Source of the DNA: Bacteroidia bacterium
Lineage (GTDB): Bacteria; Bacteroidota; Bacteroidia; Cytophagales; Cyclobacteriaceae
DNA: 6,730 nucleotides
Direction of reading: 5' to 3'
Assembly (NCBI GenBank): GCA_012031955.1
Contig: JAAURZ010000130.1
Coordinates: forward strand, 1-6,730
In this document: positions 1 through 4,465 of the stretch, piece by piece
How positions within the stretch are numbered: position 1 is the stretch's first letter
Layout of the letters: each line of letters starts with the position of its first letter
Program-made: the position numbers and the translations under genes
The notes under the pieces: model-generated
What the model was told of the DNA's origin: nothing
What the model saw: only the letters and a program-made list of their open reading frames with translations
The model's database searches: none

Positions 1-1
1 C

Positions 2-196
2 GCGCACGACAGCAACACCAACGGCCTATCGCCCTACCGTCAATACTATCTCTCGCTAGACATCGACCTGACGGCCATACGCACGCGTTCTAAGTTCCTG
101 AAAACCGTGATCTTCGTGGCCAACATGATTAAGATCCCCTCGCCTGCCGTGTCGTTCTCAAAGGAGGGTACCCGCTGGCATGTGCTCTATTTCTGA
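2..196 (+). CDS. C-terminal end of a DUF2279 (YfiM-like) family protein, partial
   Basis: An open frame enters from the left edge and ends at TGA 194-196, giving the last 64 residues of a protein. The visible part contains YRQYYLSLDIDLTAIRTRSK, then FLKTVIFVANMIKIPSP, and ends in WHVLYF. This pattern of a 'YLSLDIDL' strand, a basic 'TRSKFLK' stretch, a hydrophobic segment with a proline, and an aromatic C-terminus resembles, from memory, the tail of Bacteroidota DUF2279 proteins. Those are predicted envelope proteins of unknown function. The N-terminus, any signal peptide and any lipobox lie outside the window. The frame is clean. The next gene on the same strand starts 78 bases downstream, so the two could be co-transcribed. 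The reading frame is certain; the family name is moderately supported. Confidence 0.6.
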   Translation, partial: AHDSNTNGLSPYRQYYLSLDIDLTAIRTRSKFLKTVIFVANMIKIPSPAVSFSKEGTRWHVLYF

Positions 197-274
197 CGAC
201 AAAAATTGGCTTGCGGCCTGTGCCAACGTGTCGGTTTTATTTCCTAACTTCCGTGTACACAAAACCAACCTCCC

Positions 275-673
275 ATGAATGTGTTATCTTTTCTCAAACA
301 GTACGCCGAGCAGATAGGCGGGCAGTTTACAGACTACGACCATGCCAAGGCCGTAGTTGTGGTACCCTTGAGCGACAATCGCTTCCAAACCGTACTGTGC
401 ATCACGCAGCGCAGCGCCGTGTCGGGTCGCGAGCAATTGCTCTTCGCGTCCAAGATTTGTGAATTCTACTCCGAGATGGACCTTAAGCTGCTGCTACAGA
501 AACACGGTAATTTCGACTACAGCAAGTTTGTGCTCGACGAGGGCTATCTGAAAATCGAAGCCTCATGCCTGGTGGATTCCGCAACAGAAGAACTCATGAA
601 AGAAATGTTGCAGGAAGTGGCACAACTCGCCGACCACTACGAACTGAAACTCACCGGCCTCGACGTGCACTAA
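275..673 (+). CDS. Conserved hypothetical protein, 132 aa, possibly YbjN / secretion-chaperone-like fold
   Basis: This is an intact cytoplasmic-looking protein with no signal peptide, no membrane segment and an acidic character. It starts MNVLSFLKQYAEQIG (a predicted helix), followed by alternating strand-like segments (KAVVVVPL, FQTVLCITQ), a helix with REQLLFASKICEFY, a strand pair around FVLDEGYLKIEAS, and a final helix EELMKEMLQEVAQLADHYEL. The alpha-beta(3)-alpha-beta-alpha order and size recall the YbjN / type III secretion chaperone-like fold. That is a fold-level inference only; I recognise no catalytic motif. The ATG at 275 is the first start giving a plausible N-terminal helix; an overlapping frame from 211 is a shadow. 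There is no convincing promoter in the 78-base gap upstream, so it may be read through from the preceding gene. rnpB begins about 30 bases after the stop. Existence is confident; function is unknown. Confidence 0.8.
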   Translation: MNVLSFLKQYAEQIGGQFTDYDHAKAVVVVPLSDNRFQTVLCITQRSAVSGREQLLFASKICEFYSEMDLKLLLQKHGNFDYSKFVLDEGYLKIEASCLVDSATEELMKEMLQEVAQLADHYELKLTGLDVH

Positions 674-694
674 GATAAAGAGCGCGATATTTAG

Positions 695-702
695 TAGCTT
701 TG
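695..702 (+). promoter_or_regulatory. rnpB promoter, Bacteroidota -7 box
   Basis: TAGCTTTG is an exact match to the Bacteroidota -7 consensus TAnnTTTG. It ends about 5 bases before the first base-paired nucleotide of RNase P RNA helix P1 (707), so transcription would start almost exactly at the mature 5' end. No clear TTTG/TTG -33 element is seen 19-21 bases upstream. Confidence 0.6.
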
Positions 703-705
703 ACC

Positions 706-1082
706 CGGCAAGCTGCCTCATCGCCCCGATCACTCGGGGAGGAAAGTCCGGGCAACACAGAGCGGCGTACTTCCTAACGGGAAGGCTCCGGCTGTAAAAC
801 GCTGGAGACAGACAGTGCCACAGAAAGTAAACTACCCCGATTCGTCGGGGAAAGGTGAAAGGGCGAGGTAAGAGCTCACCGGCCGCACAGCAATGTGAGG
901 CGCACGGTAAACCTTACGCGTTGAAAGGTCAAATAGGTCCTGTTCCGAAAGGGTTGGCGGCTCGTCAATTGCCTCGGCAGGCAGGATGGGTAGACTGATC
1001 GATCCCTGTTGCGAAACAGGGGCCAGATAAATGGTGAGGACTCCGGACACGGAGCACAGAACCCGGCTTACAGGCTTGTCCA
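706..1082 (+). ncRNA. rnpB: RNase P RNA, bacterial class A
   Basis: This is the catalytic RNA of ribonuclease P, which removes 5' leaders from tRNA precursors. Helix P1 closes the molecule: GGCAAGC 707-713 pairs with GCTTGTC 1074-1080, with one G-U pair. The P3-type hairpin CCCCG/CGGGG lies at 724-739. The conserved 5' core block GAGGAAAGTCCGGGC (739-753) and the 3' core block ACAGAACCCGGCTTA (1056-1070) form the P4 region. Between them lie ACAGAAAGTAAACTA, a CCCCGA/TCGGGG hairpin near 835-850, and the highly conserved GGTAAGAGCTCACCGG (867-882). Length (about 377 nt) and motif order fit the ancestral A type. The gene has its own -7 box and terminator, so it is likely an independent transcription unit. 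Open frames on either strand here are shadows. The ends are set from P1 pairing and could be off by a few bases. Confidence 0.97.
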
Positions 1083-1087
1083 ATTTT

Positions 1088-1132
1088 ATAAACCTGCTAT
1101 TGGTTTCATACCATGGCAGGTTTATTTATTTT
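1088..1132 (+). terminator. Intrinsic terminator of rnpB
   Basis: There is a perfect 10-bp inverted repeat, ATAAACCTGC (1088-1097) and GCAGGTTTAT (1116-1125), with partial further pairing inside the loop (GGT/ACC). It is followed by the T-rich tract TTATTTT. It begins about 6 bases after the end of RNase P RNA, the expected place for its terminator. Confidence 0.85.
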
Positions 1133-1134
1133 CG
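1104..1134 (+). promoter_or_regulatory. Possible promoter of the response-regulator gene
   Basis: TATTTTCG (1127-1134) matches the Bacteroidota -7 box TAnnTTTG except at one position. TTTC (1104-1107) lies exactly 19 bases upstream and differs from the TTTG -33 box by one base. A start near 1140 would leave a leader of about 17 bases before the ATG at 1157. The site overlaps the rnpB terminator hairpin. Both boxes are imperfect, so this is tentative. Confidence 0.3.
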
Positions 1135-1156
1135 GACCATATAAACCAATGCAATC

Positions 1157-2307
1157 ATGTCGAAGATACTGGTTATTGAGGATGATGGAAAAATAAGAGC
1201 AATACTGAAGGAGATACTCGAAGAGAAGGGCCACGATGTGGACGAGGCACCCGACGGACAGGAGGGCTATAAGAAACTGGAGCAGGGCACCTACGACCTA
1301 TGCCTTTGCGATATCAAAATGCCAAAGATGGATGGCCTGGAAGTGCTTGAAAAAACAAAGGAAGCGGGTGTAGCCACCAACTTCATTATCATATCCGCCC
1401 ACGGCACGATCGACATTGCCGTGGAAGCGGTAAAGAAGGGTGCGTTCGACTTTCTGCAGAAGCCCTTCGACCTCGGCCGTCTTGAGATCACGCTGCGCAA
1501 CGCGCTCGACAAAACAACGCTCGTAAAGGAAACCAGAAGCCTGAAACGAAAAATTTCGCGACGCTACGACATCGTGGGTGAAAGTAAAACGATTGTCGGG
1601 GTGATAGAAATGATTGAGAAGGTGGCTCCAACGGATGCGCGTGTGCTGGTAACAGGCCCCAACGGATCGGGCAAAGAATTGGTGGCGCGATGGGTGCATG
1701 AAAAAAGCCGTCGCGCCGAGATGCCCCTCGTAGAAGTTAACTGCGCGGCTATTCCGTCGGAGTTGATTGAAAGCGAGTTGTTCGGACACGAGAAGGATCA
1801 TTCACGTCGGCGGTGAAGCAACGCATCGGCAAGTTTGAGCAGGCCGAAGGCGGCACGTTGTTCCTGGATGAAATAGGCGACATGAGTCTGTCGGCGCAGG
1901 CTAAAGTGCTGCGGGCACTGCAGGAAAACAAGATCACCCGCGTGGGCGGCGACAAGGAGATTTCTGTCAACGTGCGCGTGGTGGCCGCCACCAACAAAGA
2001 CCTGAAGAAAGAGATTGAGGTCAACCGCTTTCGCGAAGATCTATACCACAGGCTTAGTGTAATTGTGATTAAAGTACCCGCGCTGAACGAGCGCCTTGAG
2101 GACATCCCGTTATTGGTGGATAAGTTTCTGGAAGATATCGCCGAAGAATACGGCGCCCGCAAGAAACAGGTTTCCGAGGGCGCAATAAAGCAGCTTCAGG
2201 AGCACAACTGGACCGGCAACATACGGGAATTGCGAAATGTAATCGAGCGCCTGGTAATTATGAGTGGCGACGAAATACTGCCCGAAGACGTCAAAAAATA
2301 CCTTTAA
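1157..2307 (+). CDS. Sigma-54-dependent (NtrC-type) response regulator lacking the HTH domain; one apparent frameshift
   Basis: This is a two-component response regulator whose AAA+ domain belongs to the sigma-54 RNA polymerase activator family. The receiver domain (residues 1-120) has the acidic pair D9/D10, phospho-acceptor D52 in CDIKMP, S80 and K102 in QKPF. The AAA+ domain follows: Walker A GPNGSGKE (167-174), the [20 protein letters not shown] block, Walker B GTLFLDEI, sensor I AATNKDL, the arginine-finger region FREDLYHRL and sensor II WTGNIRELRN. The first frame stops at 1816 after GHEK. Adding one G near 1793-1797 continues it as KGSFTSAVKQRIGKFE to TAA 2305-2307, about 383 residues. 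The sigma-54-contacting GAFTGA loop then reads GSFTSA. The protein ends some 20 residues after sensor II, so the usual Fis-type HTH is absent. No histidine kinase is in the window. Its stop overlaps that of the small lipoprotein gene on the other strand. Family is certain; the frameshift is probably a sequence error. Confidence 0.92.
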
Positions 2308-2423
2308 ATCTTGCTTTCAGGCTTGGCCTTTGGGCCTTCCTTCTTTGCATAAGTAGGACAGGTGTACTGACTGCAAGCGGAAAGTAGTCCTACCAGCGCT
2401 AAAAATACAATTACCTTCTTCAT
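2304..2423 (-). CDS. Small lipoprotein, 39 aa
   Basis: A short frame reads from ATG (2423-2421) to TAA (2306-2304). The product begins MKKVIVFLALVGLLSAC, a textbook lipoprotein signal: two lysines, a hydrophobic core and lipobox LSAC with Cys17 as the lipidation site. The mature part would be only 23 residues. It has a second cysteine in QYTCPTYA and a lysine/proline-rich tail (KKEGPKAKPESKI). From memory, similar 'YTCPTYAK' mini-lipoproteins occur widely in Bacteroidota; no function is known to me. A near-perfect promoter lies 20 bases upstream. Its stop overlaps the convergent response-regulator stop by four bases. It follows the LuxE-like gene on the same strand after an 82-base gap but appears to have its own promoter. 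It would be missed by length cutoffs. Alternatives are few, given the signal peptide and promoter together. Confidence 0.85.
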   Translation of the reverse strand: MKKVIVFLALVGLLSACSQYTCPTYAKKEGPKAKPESKI

Positions 2424-2442
2424 GGCGTAATTTTGATTTTAA

Positions 2443-2473
2443 CAAAAATAACCTTCTTTCCATATAAAACAAA
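2443..2473 (-). promoter_or_regulatory. Promoter of the 39-aa lipoprotein gene
   Basis: Read on the minus strand, TTTG (2473-2470) is followed by exactly 19 bases and then TATTTTTG (2450-2443). This is a full match to the Bacteroidota consensus TTTG-N19-TAnnTTTG. Transcription would start near 2437, giving a leader of about 14 bases. It is the best promoter match in the window. Confidence 0.8.
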
Positions 2474-2505
2474 CCCGTTTTCCAATAAACTGGTAGGTCC
2501 GGGCA

Positions 2506-3488
2506 CTAGCCCACCATCAGGTTACAGCCCCTCACATCGCTATTGTCTATGCGCCCGAGCACTTCAAAGGTACCGTCGGCGTATACCCTGCCCAGGTCTT
2601 CTGTTGCTATAAAGGCCAGCGAGTGAAAGTTAGCCAGGTCGATCACATTAAGCGCCCCGGTTTCGCCAACCAGGCCGGTCGACAGTGGGTCGGCAATATC
2701 GCGGGCCATCACTTTCATCCACGGCGGCGATTCGAATGTCTGACCACCCCTCGTGTAAGCCTGCGACATAAGTTCCGTCATGCCGTATTCGGAGTAGATC
2801 GTGTCTACATGCAGGCCGGTCGTCAGTTCGTTATGGAGTTCGGGGCGCGTAAGTTCCCGCCGCGTCCCTTCATGCCGCCGGTTTCAAAAACAAGGCATCC
2901 CTCCAGTCCCCTGGGATGGCTTTCGGCCAGGTCAAGCAGCGCAAATGACACGCCCCATACGATTAGCTTGCGGGCTCCTCCCTTCAGTCGAGCCACGTCG
3001 GCCAGCAGCCGGTCGTGGTCATACAGATAGTATCCTGACGAATCCGACCCAGTCTGCTCGATAAAATGATCGATCATGGCAATCAGCGACGAACCGAGCG
3101 CTCGAGGTAAGACGGCAGCAGGGCCAGCAAGTGATAGTGGTGAAGTTCGCCAAAGAACCAACGGAAATTCCTTTCTGCGTGTCTAAGGTAAAACGACAAG
3201 TCGGGCAGGTAGTGATTGCTGGTGGCAACGCCGGTGGTGCCGGTGCTCGTAAATGTCGCCTGGATTGACCACTGCCCTGTTGCAAGGGTGTGCGTCTTAA
3301 AAAGCGAGATGGGCGCAAACGGAATCTGCTCAACGGCAAGCACATTGGAAGGGTCTACGCCGAGATGTTTCACCCAGGTGCTGTAACCGGTTGTTTGCGC
3401 TGGAACGGAACAGGGCAAGCGCAATATCATCGAAGGAATCGGCGTTTGCCTTGTACAAAAGGTTCTCAAAACTTTTAAAAGAATCCAA
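2506..3488 (-). CDS. LuxE-like acyl-protein synthetase / acyltransferase, broken by three apparent frameshifts
   Basis: This is a member of the LuxE acyl-protein synthetase family, related to acyl-adenylate-forming enzymes. LuxE activates a fatty acid with ATP and holds it as a thioester. The gene is in four frame segments. The N-terminal piece contains SFENLLYKANADSFDDIAL. The second has TTGYSTWVKHLGVDP, EQIPFAPISLFKTH and the nucleotide-binding loop TSTGTTG, running to LLALLPSYLER. The third has AMIDHFIEQTGSDSSGYYLY, LIVWGVSFALLDLAE and ETGGMKGR. The fourth has IYSEYGMTELMSQAY, SPPWMKVMARD, NVIDLANFHSLAFIATEDLG and RGCNLMV. The C-terminal Cys probably corresponds to the LuxE acyl-carrying Cys (established for LuxE; equivalence inferred). 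Breaks lie near 3398-3406, 3093-3099 and 2858-2866; repairing them gives about 327 residues. No ATG is in frame after the upstream TAA; TTG at 3488-3486 is the likeliest start. No luxCDAB genes are nearby, so the substrate is unknown. Confidence 0.87.
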
Positions 3489-3522
3489 GCGTTGCGTAAT
3501 TTACACGGATTAAGTTGGAGGC

Positions 3523-4440
3523 ATGAAGATAGCTAAGGGCATTACCTTTTTCTCAATTCTGGCGGTCATATTTGGTTCCTGTTTCGACGCACCGAATTTT
3601 CCCGACGAGCCGCGCATTGAACTCGAAGATGTTACCTTCGTGGAAACATCGAATACCAGCCTGGCCGACACGCTCATTATCGCCCTGCGGTTCAAGGATG
3701 GCGACGGCGACCTGGGCCTGGATCCCACGCAAATCAACGAGCCGTTTCATCAGACGAACTTCTATGTGGCCAATGCCAACGACGAGTTGCTGCCCATTCC
3801 CACGGTATACAAATACATCAACCTGCCCCCGCTCATTTCGGTGCCGCAGGGAGTTACCGGCAAACTCGTGAGCAACCGTACCGACAAGGCGACAACTTAT
3901 ACGAAACACTTCTACAATTCCAGCGGGACAGAAGCCACCACGCTGCCACAATGGGCCGACGCAAACTGCACCAACTACCTCTTTGACTCGTTGTATGTGG
4001 AGGAAAAGGACAAGTCGATATTCGAAGGCGTGTATACACCATACAAGGTACTGACAAGTAATCTCGGCAACCCCAACGTATACATTCTGCTGGACACGTT
4101 TTATTATGAGCGCAACCCGAGTCACTACAATATTACGGTCGACTTCGAGGTGTTCGATGCAGCCGACCCCAGCCCCGATCCGGAAGACAAATGGAAACCT
4201 TTCAACTGGCGAACTATCTTCCCGTATCCCAACTGCGGCGAATCATTTGACGGGCGGTTTCCCATTCTGGCCGACGACAGTTCTCCGCTCGAGGGCGTGA
4301 TCCGTTACAGGATGGTGTCAAGTGGTTTTATACCGCTTTTTGGAAACAAACCTGTTCGCCTCAAAATACAGATTGCGGACCGAAGTCTGCGAAAGAGCAA
4401 CATCATTGTAACACCCGGGCAACCGATCCGGGATTTTTAG
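3523..4440 (+). CDS. Putative outer-membrane or periplasmic lipoprotein, 305 aa, Cytophagales type
   Basis: This is an intact gene for a secreted lipoprotein. The signal peptide MKIAKGITFFSILAVIFGSC ends in lipobox FGSC with Cys20 as the lipidation site. The mature protein starts FDAPNFPDEPRIELEDVTF. Near residues 57-67 is FKDGDGDLGLD, an Asp-rich DxDxDG-like loop that could bind calcium. The rest alternates short aromatic and beta-type segments (YKYINLPPLISV, NPNVYILLDTFYYE, HYNITVDFEVFD, VIRYRMVSSGFIPLFG) and ends in a strand-rich LKIQIADRSLRKSNIIV. This suggests one or two beta-sandwich domains. There is no enzyme motif I recognise. From memory, similar 'FPD.P.I ... F.DGDGDLGLD' lipoproteins are common and uncharacterised in Cytophagales. 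The start is set by the signal peptide. It diverges from the LuxE-like gene and converges with the E1 gene. Lipoprotein call is strong; function is unknown. Confidence 0.88.
   Translation: MKIAKGITFFSILAVIFGSCFDAPNFPDEPRIELEDVTFVETSNTSLADTLIIALRFKDGDGDLGLDPTQINEPFHQTNFYVANANDELLPIPTVYKYINLPPLISVPQGVTGKLVSNRTDKATTYTKHFYNSSGTEATTLPQWADANCTNYLFDSLYVEEKDKSIFEGVYTPYKVLTSNLGNPNVYILLDTFYYERNPSHYNITVDFEVFDAADPSPDPEDKWKPFNWRTIFPYPNCGESFDGRFPILADDSSPLEGVIRYRMVSSGFIPLFGNKPVRLKIQIADRSLRKSNIIVTPGQPIRDF
4414..4440 (+). terminator. Possible intrinsic terminator overlapping the end of the 305-aa lipoprotein gene
   Basis: CCCGG (4414-4418) pairs with CCGGG (4428-4432) around a 9-base loop, extendable by one G-U pair. 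It is followed immediately by ATTTTTAG. The hairpin sits in the last codons and the T-run includes the stop codon. The stem is short but GC-only. It would insulate the convergent E1 gene, whose stop is 26 bases away. Confidence 0.4.
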
Positions 4441-4465
4441 CGACACCACTGTCTTCAATACAAGT

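Noticed and set aside
206..226. TTGGC/GCCAA inverted repeat after the DUF2279-like gene as a terminator
   Set aside because: The stem is only 5 bp with an 11-base loop, and the T-rich stretch lies several bases too far downstream.
724..850. Two similar CCCCGA...TCGGGG hairpins as a dispersed repeat
   Set aside because: Both are helices of the RNase P RNA structure, not a mobile repeat.
832..1083. Minus-strand open frame of 83 codons
   Set aside because: It lies wholly inside the RNase P RNA, whose conserved core motifs explain the sequence.
1298..2162. Minus-strand open frames opposite the response regulator
   Set aside because: They are shadows of the regulator; their translations show no family features.
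3496..3504. GTAATTTAC as a divergent promoter box for the LuxE-like and lipoprotein genes
   Set aside because: Each strand matches only 6 of 8 bases of TAnnTTTG, the last two bases are wrong, and no good -33 partner is spaced correctly on either side.
3517..3522. GGAGG immediately upstream of the 305-aa lipoprotein ATG, as a Shine-Dalgarno site
   Set aside because: It is only one base from the ATG, too close to pair productively, and Bacteroidota rarely use Shine-Dalgarno sequences.
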